From Aciduricibacillus chroicocephali (GTDB taxonomy: Bacteria; Bacillota; Bacilli; Bacillales; Amphibacillaceae): a stretch of DNA of 64,000 nt. Below the pieces are notes generated by a model that saw nothing but the letters and a program-made list of their open reading frames with translations, was not told the origin of the DNA and ran no database searches. Positions 27,496-38,141 of this stretch are shown here, piece after piece; the stretch's first letter is position 1, and each line of letters starts with the position of its first letter. The stretch spans positions 2,308,001 through 2,372,000 of the forward strand of contig NZ_CP129113.1 in assembly GCF_030762805.1 (NCBI RefSeq), written 5' to 3'. The position numbers and the translations under genes were made by a program.

Positions 27496-27503
27496 GTATC
27501 GGC
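27496..27503 (-). promoter_or_regulatory. SigD-like -10 element of chemoreceptor copy B
   Basis: GCCGATAC on the minus strand fits the SigD -10 consensus GCCGATAT in seven of eight bases. No good TAAA -35 lies at the right distance, so the call is tentative. Confidence 0.45.
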
Positions 27504-27552
27504 TCATACCCAAAAATTTGTTACGCAAAAAGAACTATTTTTTTACAAAAAA

Positions 27553-27583
27553 AATCCGGTTTCCTAATTAGGAGACCGGATTT
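27553..27583 (-). terminator. Terminator after purC
   Basis: On the minus strand AATCCGGT with ACCGGATT (also TCCTAATTAGGA in the loop) followed by a long T-run; starts about seven bases past the purC stop. Confidence 0.9.
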
Positions 27584-27589
27584 TCGCTA

Positions 27590-28273
27590 TTATGCAAGTA
27601 CAAGTTTTTCAAGCTCAAGCGGTTCAATATATTTGCCATCTTTATAAGCACGCATATTCCCGCCGGAAATTTCATCAATTAAAAGAATTTCATTCGTCTT
27701 TGCATCGCGGCCGAATTCAAGCTTGATATCGTATAGTTCGATACCCTTCTTGGCAAGGTCTTCTTTAACCACTCCGGAAATTTCACGCGTCAGACGAGCC
27801 AATGTTTCGTATTCTTCCAAACTCAAAATGTTAAGCATGTCCAGACCTTCCGCACTGATAGGCGGATCTTGCCTGTCATCATCTTTCAATGTCACTTCGA
27901 CAAACGCATCAAGAGGCTGACCCTCTTCTACATATTTGCCATAGCGTCGCAGGAAGCTTCCGACTGCTCGATAACGGCAGATTACTTCCAAACCTTTACC
28001 GAATACAGTTGCAGGGACAACAGTCATCGTCCGCTTTGCTATGTCTGCATCAATGTAATGTGTTGGAATGCCTTTTTCCTTCAGAATCTCAAAAAAGTGC
28101 TGTGTCAATCTCAGTCCGGCTTCACCGGCACCTTCCATTGTCAGGCCAACTGTGTTCGCACCAGGGTCGAATACACCGTTCTCGCCTGTCACATCATCTT
28201 TAAAAGAAAGCAAATAGTTTCCGTCTTCCAGTTCATATACGTCCTTAGTTTTTCCAGAATATATTTGTTTCAT
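27590..28273 (-). CDS. purC: Phosphoribosylaminoimidazole-succinocarboxamide synthase, variant type
   Basis: Purine enzyme joining CAIR and aspartate with ATP hydrolysis. YSGKTKDVYEL at residue 4 is the SAICAR synthetase nucleotide motif. ATG 28273 (227 residues) follows GAGAGGAT; the longer frame adds 31 implausible residues. The C-terminus is unusual for a Bacillus PurC: after LIDEIS it reads GGNMRAYKDGKYIEPLEL where the usual operon enzyme has a PDxxR segment. This is the variant form I associate with clostridia and others. It stands alone, not in a pur operon, so it may be a second, acquired copy. Confidence 0.88.
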   Translation of the reverse strand: MKQIYSGKTKDVYELEDGNYLLSFKDDVTGENGVFDPGANTVGLTMEGAGEAGLRLTQHFFEILKEKGIPTHYIDADIAKRTMTVVPATVFGKGLEVICRYRAVGSFLRRYGKYVEEGQPLDAFVEVTLKDDDRQDPPISAEGLDMLNILSLEEYETLARLTREISGVVKEDLAKKGIELYDIKLEFGRDAKTNEILLIDEISGGNMRAYKDGKYIEPLELEKLVLA

Positions 28274-28473
28274 CGAATGATCCTCTCTGTGGAAAAAGTT
28301 TATATGCATCCGCTGCTGTTTCATTTTAGCACAGGATGCGAGCAGCTTCCACTGATTTTTCACCAAAATATGAATTAATTTTATATATTTAGCTTATTTT
28401 GTTCGGTTTTTGGTTAATTTAAAGTATAAAATATTGTTAAATCGTTTAATGTTCGGTTTTAAGGTAACCAATG

Positions 28474-28716
28474 TTACTGTTTCTTCTTACTTTTTATAAC
28501 TCCCCAGGCAATGAGATAGATGATTGCTGAAACGAGTATAAACATGCCGACAAACTTTACCCAGCCGGCAACTGTCTCGGGAATCGTTCCTGTGAAGAGT
28601 AGATATCCTCCTGCAAAAAGAAATCCACCTGCCGTAGCAAGTACTTCCTCTTTCTTCCGTTGTACTTTTACTGGTTCTTCCTTCTGTTCCTGAATGCGTT
28701 TCAGTTTCCTCGCCAT
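28474..28716 (-). CDS. Small two-pass membrane protein, 80 residues
   Basis: I do not recognise this gene. ATG 28716 with AAGGGAG seven bases upstream gives 80 residues; the longer open frame upstream is rejected. The N-terminal 25 residues are highly charged and cytoplasmic in type (MARKLKRIQEQKEEPVKV), then two membrane helices (about 29-46 and 51-72) and a Lys-rich tail. It is divergent from the luciferase-like gene at 28917, with short direct repeats between them. Confidence 0.65.
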   Translation of the reverse strand: MARKLKRIQEQKEEPVKVQRKKEEVLATAGGFLFAGGYLLFTGTIPETVAGWVKFVGMFILVSAIIYLIAWGVIKSKKKQ

Positions 28717-28812
28717 TATATATTCTCCCTTCGCTTTGTAAGCGGTTTCTAGTTTTTGTCTATCGTAGCATATTTCCTGAAAGTATGCGTTATGTATAAA
28801 AAAGCAAGATAA

Positions 28813-28857
28813 TGGACACTGTACATGATTTGGAGATAAGATGATATTGGACACTGT
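28813..28857. repeat. Paired TGGACACTGT repeats between divergent genes
   Basis: TGGACACTGT occurs at 28813-28822 and 28848-28857, starts 35 bp apart. The core GACACTGTC of the second copy is a near-palindrome. Such spaced copies between divergent genes suggest an operator for an unidentified regulator. Confidence 0.4.
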
Positions 28858-28916
28858 CAAAAACAACTCGATCATCAGACAAGGAAGAACGATTTTTTTC
28901 AGGAGGTTTCTTTAAT

Positions 28917-29933
28917 ATGAGTACTAAAAGCTCCGGTCGCATTAAAGGTGTACCGCTCTCCATATTGGACCTTGCTCCGCTTACGGAAGGCGGAAGTGCA
29001 TCTGAGACGTTCAGAAACAGCGTAGACCTGGCTCAGCATGCCCAAAATTGGGGGTACGGGCGTTACTGGCTTGCCGAGCATCATAACATGCCTGGGATCG
29101 CAAGCTCCGCGACATCTATCGTCATTGGTCATATCGCAGGTGCCACGGAGTCAATTCGTGTTGGGGCAGGCGGTATCATGCTGCCTAATCATGCAGCACT
29201 CACTATAGCTGAACAATTCGGTACGCTTAATGCCATGTATCCCGGCCGTATTGACCTTGGACTCGGACGTGCTCCAGGGACCGATTCACCTACTTCTCAC
29301 GCGTTGCGACGCACATTAAATTCAGGACCGGAAGACTTTCCTCTGCAGGTTGAAGAGCTGGAAGATTATTTCGCAGGTACTTCCCGTGTACAAGCCATCC
29401 CTGGAAAAGGCGAGGACATTCCGATCTGGTTCCTCGGTTCAAGCGGATTTAGCGCCAAGCTGGCTGCGGGAAAAGGGGCTCCTTTCGCTTTTGCGAGCCA
29501 TTTCTCGCCGCGCTATACAATTCCGGCATTGAATGTGTACAGGGATAATTTCAAACCATCTGAACGCTTAGACAAGCCGCATGCCCTCGTCTGTCTCAAT
29601 GTAATTGCAGCAGACACGGATGAAGAGGCACAATTCATCAGCACTTCACTTAAGCTTCAGTTTTGGGGGCTTCGCCGCGGTACCCCATTTGCTTTGAAGC
29701 CGCCAATTACACAGGAAGAGCTAGAAGCGTTGTGGAGCCCTTATGAGAGGCAAGTCGTCGAAGCAGCCATCGACTCGTTTTCAACAATTATCGGCAGCCC
29801 TGATACAGTAAAGCACGGGATCGAACGCTTCATTGAAGAAACAAAGGCAGATGAACTCATGCTCAATTCCGTCATTTATGATCACAAGGCACGCCTCCGT
29901 TCCTATGAGATCGTACATGAATTGATGGACTAA
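28917..29933 (+). CDS. LLM-class flavin-dependent oxidoreductase
   Basis: Luciferase-like monooxygenase-fold oxidoreductase using reduced flavin; substrate unknown. The 338-residue product has the group-1 LLM pattern: [12 protein letters not shown] near residue 15, [17 protein letters not shown] near 48, [12 protein letters not shown] near 80, and [21 protein letters not shown]-like loop near 105. It resembles B. subtilis proteins such as YhbW/YceB. AGGAGG sits ten bases before ATG 28917. A single-gene unit closed by a strong terminator. Confidence 0.9.
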   Translation: MSTKSSGRIKGVPLSILDLAPLTEGGSASETFRNSVDLAQHAQNWGYGRYWLAEHHNMPGIASSATSIVIGHIAGATESIRVGAGGIMLPNHAALTIAEQFGTLNAMYPGRIDLGLGRAPGTDSPTSHALRRTLNSGPEDFPLQVEELEDYFAGTSRVQAIPGKGEDIPIWFLGSSGFSAKLAAGKGAPFAFASHFSPRYTIPALNVYRDNFKPSERLDKPHALVCLNVIAADTDEEAQFISTSLKLQFWGLRRGTPFALKPPITQEELEALWSPYERQVVEAAIDSFSTIIGSPDTVKHGIERFIEETKADELMLNSVIYDHKARLRSYEIVHELMD

Positions 29934-29935
29934 GG

Positions 29936-29975
29936 AAAAAGCAGCAGCACCTGTAGCCGGTGTTGCTGCTTTTTC
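29936..29975 (+). terminator. Terminator after LLM oxidoreductase gene
   Basis: A 15-bp stem (AAAAAGCAGCAGCAC with GTGTTGCTGCTTTTT, one G-T pair) followed by TTTTT. Confidence 0.93.
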
Positions 29976-30064
29976 GCTGACACACATACTCAACTCCTCA
30001 CATTTCAATCCTGCCGTTCAAATGGTAGAATAGCGGGAGAGCATAATAGAGAGGGAAGAACAAG

Positions 30065-30823
30065 ATGAAACTGATTTCATGGAATGTGAACGGCTTGCGC
30101 GCCTGTGTAAAAAAAGGGTTTCTCGACTATTTTAATGAGGCGGATGCAGATATATTTTGCGTACAGGAAACGAAGCTTCAGGAAGGTCAGATTGAATTGG
30201 ATTTACCTGGCTATCACCAATATTGGAACTATGCTTTGAAAAAAGGCTATTCCGGTACTGCTGTTTTCACAAAAGAAAAGCCGCTTTCAGTACGCTACGG
30301 TGTCAGGGACGCCGAGACACAGGACGAGGGCCGGATCATCACGCTCGAATTCGAGAATTTTTATTTGGTGAACACGTATGTGCCGAATTCCCAGCGTGAT
30401 TTGGCACGTCTGGAATACCGGTTGCAGTGGGAAGATGAGATGTTTGCTCACCTGACAGAACTGGAGGCAAATAAGCCCGTAATTCTCTGTGGCGATCTGA
30501 ATGTAGCCCATCAGGAAATTGATTTGAAAAATCCAAAACCAAACCGCGGCAACTCCGGTTTTACTGATGAAGAACGCGGCAAATTTACATCACTCTTGGA
30601 AGGTGGCTTCGTAGACAGTTTCCGCCATCTTTACCCGGATCGTGAGGAAGTCTACTCATGGTGGTCTTATATGAATAAAGTCCGCGAGCGGAATATCGGC
30701 TGGCGCATTGACTATTTCGTCGTATCCAACAAGCTCATACCAAAAATCAAAGATGCCGAAATACATTGTGATATCATGGGCAGCGACCATTGCCCTGTCG
30801 TCCTCGTTGGTAACTTTAAATAA
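30065..30823 (+). CDS. exoA: Exodeoxyribonuclease III (ExoA)
   Basis: Apurinic/apyrimidinic endonuclease and 3'-5' exonuclease in base-excision repair. 252 residues, the usual length. Motifs of the family in order: SWNVNGLRA (residue 4), QETKLQ with the metal Glu near 36, LVNTYVPNSQ near 101, GDLNVAH near 143 and the C-terminal catalytic GSDHCPVV. GAGAGGG precedes the ATG. Stands alone between terminators. Confidence 0.95.
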   Translation: MKLISWNVNGLRACVKKGFLDYFNEADADIFCVQETKLQEGQIELDLPGYHQYWNYALKKGYSGTAVFTKEKPLSVRYGVRDAETQDEGRIITLEFENFYLVNTYVPNSQRDLARLEYRLQWEDEMFAHLTELEANKPVILCGDLNVAHQEIDLKNPKPNRGNSGFTDEERGKFTSLLEGGFVDSFRHLYPDREEVYSWWSYMNKVRERNIGWRIDYFVVSNKLIPKIKDAEIHCDIMGSDHCPVVLVGNFK

Positions 30824-30827
30824 TACT

Positions 30828-30866
30828 AAAAGACGCCCGAACCTGCTTGCAGATCCGGGCGTCTTG
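30828..30866. terminator. Bidirectional terminator between exoA and the SMR genes
   Basis: Long stem AAGACGCCCG (from 30830) with CGGGCGTCTT, closing an additional short stem; ends exoA on the plus strand and the multidrug exporter pair on the minus strand. Confidence 0.9.
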
Positions 30867-30867
30867 C

Positions 30868-31185
30868 TTATGAACCCATTGCTTTCAAGCCGACAACCCC
30901 GATAATAATCGCAGTCAGACTTGCCAGCCTGAGGCCATTTTTCGACTCTCCGAAAAACATCATATTCACGATGACTATACCCGCAGTGCCAATCCCCGTC
31001 CAAACCGCATACGCGACACTGACAGGCAAGTACTGAAACGATGGGTAGAGAAGAGCCAAAGATACTCCAAGCCCTCCGAAATAAACGAGGCCATTTCGCA
31101 ACGTACGTCTTTGACTAAAATAATGAAGCCCAATCCCGCCCGTAATCTCACAGGCGGAAGCAAGCAGGACAAATATCCACCCCAT
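30868..31185 (-). CDS. Small multidrug resistance (SMR) exporter subunit, YkkD/YvdR-like
   Basis: Four-helix proton-coupled exporter subunit of 105 residues. The essential Glu lies in helix 1 (LLASACEITGGIGL, residue 13) and helix 3 has VAYAVWTGIGTAG. ATG 31185 is supported by AAAGGAG; the longer frame upstream is not. It begins one base after the stop of its partner SMR gene, so the two likely form a heterodimer like YkkCD or YvdSR. Substrates may be cationic drugs or guanidinium-like compounds. Confidence 0.88.
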   Translation of the reverse strand: MGWIFVLLASACEITGGIGLHYFSQRRTLRNGLVYFGGLGVSLALLYPSFQYLPVSVAYAVWTGIGTAGIVIVNMMFFGESKNGLRLASLTAIIIGVVGLKAMGS

Positions 31186-31186
31186 A

Positions 31187-31534
31187 TCAGACAGCTCCTT
31201 TCGATTGCTCTTCATCCTTCTTGTCATCAGTCAGCTTTAGACCAATTACACCAGCAATAATCAGCACAATAAATCCGAGCTTGCCAAGACCGAGTGACTG
31301 ATCAAACATAAACACGTCCATCACCGCTGTACCTACTGTCCCCGTAGCTGCAAAAATCGCATACACTGTCCCCGTTGGCAACGTCTCACACGCTTTGGCA
31401 AGGAAATGCAAATCACATACAAGGAATATAATAATCAACATCCAATGCCACCATGCGCTCGCTGTATTGAATCCATAAATCCAGACTAGTTCGGATAAAC
31501 TTGTCAATATTACATATACCCATGCCTTATTCAT
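31187..31534 (-). CDS. Small multidrug resistance (SMR) exporter subunit, YkkC/YvdS-like
   Basis: Partner SMR subunit of 115 residues with four membrane helices, the essential Glu in ILTSLSELVWIYG (residue 14), PTGTVYAIFAATGTVG in helix 3, and a charged tail (LTDDKKDEEQSKGAV) as in YkkC. ATG 31534 has GAGGAG seven bases upstream; two earlier in-frame ATGs are badly placed. Together with the TetR gene upstream this repeats the yvdT-yvdS-yvdR arrangement of B. subtilis. A palindromic operator lies 20 bp upstream. Confidence 0.88.
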   Translation of the reverse strand: MNKAWVYVILTSLSELVWIYGFNTASAWWHWMLIIIFLVCDLHFLAKACETLPTGTVYAIFAATGTVGTAVMDVFMFDQSLGLGKLGFIVLIIAGVIGLKLTDDKKDEEQSKGAV

Positions 31535-31553
31535 ATCCATGCTCCTCAAATCT

Positions 31554-31570
31554 TGACTGACTATCAGTCA
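31554..31570. promoter_or_regulatory. TetR-type operator before the SMR pair
   Basis: The 17-bp palindrome TGACTGACTATCAGTCA (arms TGACTGA/TCAGTCA, 3-bp centre) lies between the tetR gene and the SMR genes, close to the SMR start. The TGACTGA..TCAGTCA form is common for TetR-family repressors. Confidence 0.65.
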
Positions 31571-31605
31571 TATTTCTTGCATAAAAAAGAGCAGCATCTC
31601 GCCAC

Positions 31606-32196
31606 TCAAATATTGCTTGTATTACGGCACCCAAGTGCCCCTAGAGCGAATTGCACTACTTGCTCCTTCTTCTCTTCCGCCTTTCCCTGACCCTTAGGAG
31701 AATATAAAAATGTTTGCTCTGCTGCTGATTCAATGAGTCCTATAAGCAAAATTGCTGTTTCCTCTGAATCAAGTGAAACATCAATTGCCCCTGCTTCCTT
31801 TGCCACTTCAAGTTGCTGCGCCATCCACTTATAGTAATCAGCATAGATTGATTCCCATTCTGTCATATATTCAGTCGCTGCAAGACCTGCATACATCAGG
31901 GCAAAAATATCCCGGTCTGCTTCCGTTAGACGGAAAACAGCCTCCACGATACTTCTCATCAGTTTATTAATGTCCTTTGCGTTCTCTGTCTCTTCTTTAA
32001 TCGAATCAAGCATCCGCTCAACCATCACTTCTGCGATTGATGGCATAACCGCCAACTTGGAGGAAAAATATAAATAAAACGTCCCTTGAGCAATGCCCGC
32101 TCCTTTGACGATATCGGATATTTTTGTCTTCTCAATTCCTTTTTCCCGGAACATTTCAATTGCCGATAGAACGATCCGCTCTTTTTTATTATCCAA
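31606..32196 (-). CDS. TetR-family repressor of the SMR genes
   Basis: One-domain-plus-sensor repressor of 196 residues. The helix-turn-helix is at residues 20-45 (TKISDIVKGAGIAQGTFYLY), followed by an all-helical ligand domain. TTG 32196 is favoured because GGAGGG lies eight bases upstream; the ATG at 32211 has no room for a ribosome site. It is 72 bp upstream of, and co-directional with, the SMR pair, with a palindrome between, so it probably represses them and responds to their substrates. Equivalent to yvdT by position. Confidence 0.87.
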   Translation of the reverse strand: MDNKKERIVLSAIEMFREKGIEKTKISDIVKGAGIAQGTFYLYFSSKLAVMPSIAEVMVERMLDSIKEETENAKDINKLMRSIVEAVFRLTEADRDIFALMYAGLAATEYMTEWESIYADYYKWMAQQLEVAKEAGAIDVSLDSEETAILLIGLIESAAEQTFLYSPKGQGKAEEKKEQVVQFALGALGCRNTSNI

Positions 32197-32214
32197 ATGG
32201 AATCCCTCCATCTC

Positions 32215-33078
32215 TTAAACACGAACTGACTGAACGTCATTCATGTTATCAATATTATTAGAAAGTGTCAATGCACCTGCCTTACCGCTCTTATGGCAGG
32301 TTGCCTGAAAAACTTCGTATGTAGCTGGTACTCCTCGGTGAGTAAAATACTCTTCATCATAGATTTGCAGCAGACGGCGCAACAGACCGGCACCTGACAT
32401 TCCCTCTGCATTACCGGCTCCAATTTTTTTAACAGAATGAAGGAAGTCACGAGATGCAGGGAAAAACTCAACCATATCTTCTGTCTTGAACCGAGTATTC
32501 AGTCCAGCCTGAACACAGTGCATACGCCACTCAGAAAGCGTTGCAAACTGCGGGCCCGGCCTTGTCTGTTCAACACATTTCCCAAGCTGTTCTGCTGCTA
32601 TCACATGGCTTTTGTGAAGTTCTTGAAAAGTTCGGCGGCCGAATGTCGTGAAATGCATTTCTCCTTCGGCACTTAAATAATTTGCAAACCTTTCCAGCGT
32701 CTTCGCCGGATTTGTCAGCCATTGAAATGCTGCATTGGAAACGATCAGATCATATTTCTCAGAATATGCAGGGGAAAAACGCTCTGCATCTTCACATAAA
32801 AGAAGGAGCCTGCCTTCTCCTGCAAAGCGGTCTCGCATGAATTCAATCATTCCTTCCGCCAAATCAATAGCAGTAATACGCACCTCGGAATAGCGTTCCA
32901 GCAACCGCTCCGTCAAATAACCGGTACCGCAGCCAACTTCCAGGATATTAATAACATTCTTTTGCGAAGGCAGTTGCGCCATCAGATTTTCCGCCATCTT
33001 TTTTTGCACGTTTGCAAATCTATCATACTGCTTTGCCTGTCTGCTGAAGTTTCGGTTCACCTTTTCTTTATTAATCAT
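32215..33078 (-). CDS. bioC: Malonyl-ACP O-methyltransferase BioC
   Basis: SAM-dependent methyltransferase that caps malonyl-ACP so that fatty-acid enzymes can build the pimeloyl chain for biotin. Residues 1-20 (NKEKVNRNFSRQAKQYDRFA) and the SAM motif ILEVGCGTGYLTE near 46 are typical of BioC; VSNAAFQWLTNP near 110 also fits. ATG 33078 overlaps the bioH stop and follows AAGGGG. Last gene of bioA-D-F-H-C; 287 residues. Confidence 0.9.
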   Translation of the reverse strand: MINKEKVNRNFSRQAKQYDRFANVQKKMAENLMAQLPSQKNVINILEVGCGTGYLTERLLERYSEVRITAIDLAEGMIEFMRDRFAGEGRLLLLCEDAERFSPAYSEKYDLIVSNAAFQWLTNPAKTLERFANYLSAEGEMHFTTFGRRTFQELHKSHVIAAEQLGKCVEQTRPGPQFATLSEWRMHCVQAGLNTRFKTEDMVEFFPASRDFLHSVKKIGAGNAEGMSGAGLLRRLLQIYDEEYFTHRGVPATYEVFQATCHKSGKAGALTLSNNIDNMNDVQSVRV

Positions 33079-33788
33079 CACGCCAGCCCCTTGTAAAACT
33101 TTGCAAGCTCTCTTTCTACTGACTGTTTTTCAGCCATAAATGGAATATGACCAGTGTCATCAAGAGTGATTCTATTTATATTCCTGCCAGCCTGCTCCTC
33201 GATGAATAGACTCGCTTCTTGCGGACAAATAGAATCTTCTATTCCGTGAAAAATGATTATCGGCAGCTTCAAATCGGTTATCCTTGAACGCAGATCCGTC
33301 TCAGACAAATAATCAAGCCCTGCCGCAAGAGACGACACAGAGTCATCCGAAACCGCCTTATTCAGGCTCCCTATTGTTTCCTCTCCTGGCATAAGCAAAT
33401 GAGCCGCAAAATCATCCAGAACCTTCTGCTTGTCCTTCGTCAGTTGCTTTTGCATGCGTCTTACAACTCGTCTGTCCCAGCCACACTCGTAATGCTCTCT
33501 TTTAACGAATGAAGCAGTCGGAGAGAAGAGGGCAAGTCCTTTCACCCTTAAAGGAGCTTTCAAAGCCATTTCCAAAGCTGCAATTGCACCTAGTGACCAG
33601 CCAACAGCAAATACATCTCCATCTGCCTGATTGAGTATAGCTTGTACTCTATTGGATACATCCTCCTTTTCCTCCAGACCTTGCCAGTTCACATGCAGAT
33701 GGTTGACCTCAGAGGGGAAAACATTCTGAATTCCCGAGAAAATCGTATAATCAAAACTCCACCCAGGCAGCCAGAGTATTGTTGTCAT
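33078..33788 (-). CDS. bioH: Alpha/beta hydrolase, probable pimeloyl-ACP methyl ester esterase (BioH-like)
   Basis: Likely removes the methyl cap from pimeloyl-ACP methyl ester. The 236-residue hydrolase has the nucleophile elbow GWSLGAI (Ser near 72), an acid in FHGIEDSICP near 184 and the His in DTGHIPF near 212. The start ATG 33788 has AGGTGGG seven bases upstream. It sits between bioF and bioC, which is the reason for the BioH assignment; sequence alone would only say alpha/beta hydrolase. Confidence 0.83.
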   Translation of the reverse strand: MTTILWLPGWSFDYTIFSGIQNVFPSEVNHLHVNWQGLEEKEDVSNRVQAILNQADGDVFAVGWSLGAIAALEMALKAPLRVKGLALFSPTASFVKREHYECGWDRRVVRRMQKQLTKDKQKVLDDFAAHLLMPGEETIGSLNKAVSDDSVSSLAAGLDYLSETDLRSRITDLKLPIIIFHGIEDSICPQEASLFIEEQAGRNINRITLDDTGHIPFMAEKQSVERELAKFYKGLA

Positions 33789-33802
33789 TTGTATCCCACC
33801 TA

Positions 33803-37058
<3,256 letters not shown>

Positions 37059-37081
37059 CTTGTTTCGCCCCTTTTCAAGTT

Positions 37082-37137
37082 ATCGTAAACCTTTAATTTA
37101 TAAGGTAAACAATAAAACAGATTGAAAAGTGTGTCAA
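37082..37137 (-). promoter_or_regulatory. bio promoter with BirA operator
   Basis: On the minus strand TTGACA (37137-37132), 17 bp, TATTGT (37114-37109) form a strong sigma-A promoter. The BirA-type operator has half-sites ATTGTTTACC (37113-37104) and GGTTTACGAT (37091-37082) with 12 bp between, close to the Bacillus pattern TTGTTAACC...GGTTAACAA. It overlaps the -10 box, so biotinoyl-AMP-bound BirA should block transcription of bioADFHC. Confidence 0.85.
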
Positions 37138-37292
37138 GAACTGTCGACGATAAGCTGCAATAAGCGCTTTTTATGCACATTGATTACAACGTGCCTCAAT
37201 AACCCTTCAAACAGCACTCCACTCAAACATTTTTTTCGATATATAGATTGGGGGAAGCTTTTCAACAATTGATAAATGGAGGAATAGGAAAG

Positions 37293-37850
37293 TTGGGGAA
37301 AATAACGTTTGAAGAAATTTTCAAAGAGAACGAGAGGAGAATTCATTACCACATAAACAGAATGAATATCCGGGATCCGCATTCTGACTTTTTCCAAGAA
37401 GGTCTCTGTGCCTTATGGAATGCTTATGATTCCTACAAACCAGAGAAAGGTACGATGGGAACGTACTTCAATTTCATGATACGCAACCGACTCATCGACC
37501 TTGTACGAAAAGAAACGCGTGTAAGAAAAAATGATGGAGAAACAGTCAGCGCCACTTCCGTTCTCCTGACAGATGGCAACCACCAGAAGCTCGGTGGCCT
37601 TTCTGCCTCATTGCCTGGCAAGACTCAAGACATTGTACTTCATGACCCGACACTTTGGCAGAAACTTAAGCTGAATCTTACTGCCAACCAATGGACATGG
37701 GTCCGCTGCTTCATCGTCGAACAAATGAGCATCTCTGACATAGCAAGACAAGAGAAAACGACCGTGGACGCTGTTAAAGGATGGGCTCGCCAGACACGCA
37801 GGAAACTCCGAGATGATCGCTTCCGAGCCAAAATCGGTTGGGAAGTATAG
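37293..37850 (+). CDS. RNA polymerase sigma-70 family factor, unassigned subgroup
   Basis: Small sigma factor of about 185 residues. Region 2 is visible (DFFQEGLCALWNAYDSY, then GTMGTYFNFMIRNRLIDLVR) and region 4 (LNLTANQWTWVRCF to DIARQEKTTVDAVKGWARQT) has a helix-turn-helix. No region 1 or 3. TTG 37293 is favoured by GGAGG ten bases upstream; an in-frame TTG at 37248 would add 15 residues. It is divergent from bioA and no anti-sigma gene is next to it. I cannot tell which regulon it serves; it is not an obvious SigB, SigD or SigW. Confidence 0.8.
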   Translation: MGKITFEEIFKENERRIHYHINRMNIRDPHSDFFQEGLCALWNAYDSYKPEKGTMGTYFNFMIRNRLIDLVRKETRVRKNDGETVSATSVLLTDGNHQKLGGLSASLPGKTQDIVLHDPTLWQKLKLNLTANQWTWVRCFIVEQMSISDIARQEKTTVDAVKGWARQTRRKLRDDRFRAKIGWEV

Positions 37851-37857
37851 CAATACG

Positions 37858-37907
37858 AAAAAGGGTGTCCCATAAGTCAAATTAGACTTATGGGACACCC
37901 TTTTTTG
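37858..37907. terminator. Long bidirectional terminator after the sigma factor gene
   Basis: A perfect 21-bp stem (core GGGTGTCCCATAAGTC) with six-base loop, A-run before and T-run after, serving the sigma gene (plus) and the small membrane protein gene at 37913 (minus). Confidence 0.94.
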
Positions 37908-37912
37908 TGTGC

Positions 37913-38059
37913 TCATTTATTTAATTTCGGTAAAATGAGCACACCTGCCAAAGCCCCTAGATTGATGATCAACGCAAACAAATCCAGATCAAAAACCACA
38001 TTGTACAGCATAGTTGCAATGAGAAATACAATTAGCAGATAGTACAAGATTCGTCTCAA
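37913..38059 (-). CDS. Small hydrophobic membrane protein, 48 residues
   Basis: A short gene found by reading the gap between the sigma factor and the ECF operon. TTG 38059 has AAAGGAAG eight bases upstream; the product begins MRRILYYLLIVFLIATMLYN, has two hydrophobic helices (about 3-22 and 28-44) and ends ILPKLNK. The stop adjoins a strong terminator. No known family is recognised. Confidence 0.55.
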   Translation of the reverse strand: MRRILYYLLIVFLIATMLYNVVFDLDLFALIINLGALAGVLILPKLNK

Positions 38060-38141
38060 CAGTTTGTCTTCCTTTATAAAAGATCCAAATGAATTCGATA
38101 ATACAGTTTACTCCGATTTGGAAAAATTAACAAGACTGTTT

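Noticed and set aside
31535-31605. Guanidine (ykkC) riboswitch before the SMR genes
   Set aside because: The gap is too short and holds only the TetR-type palindrome.
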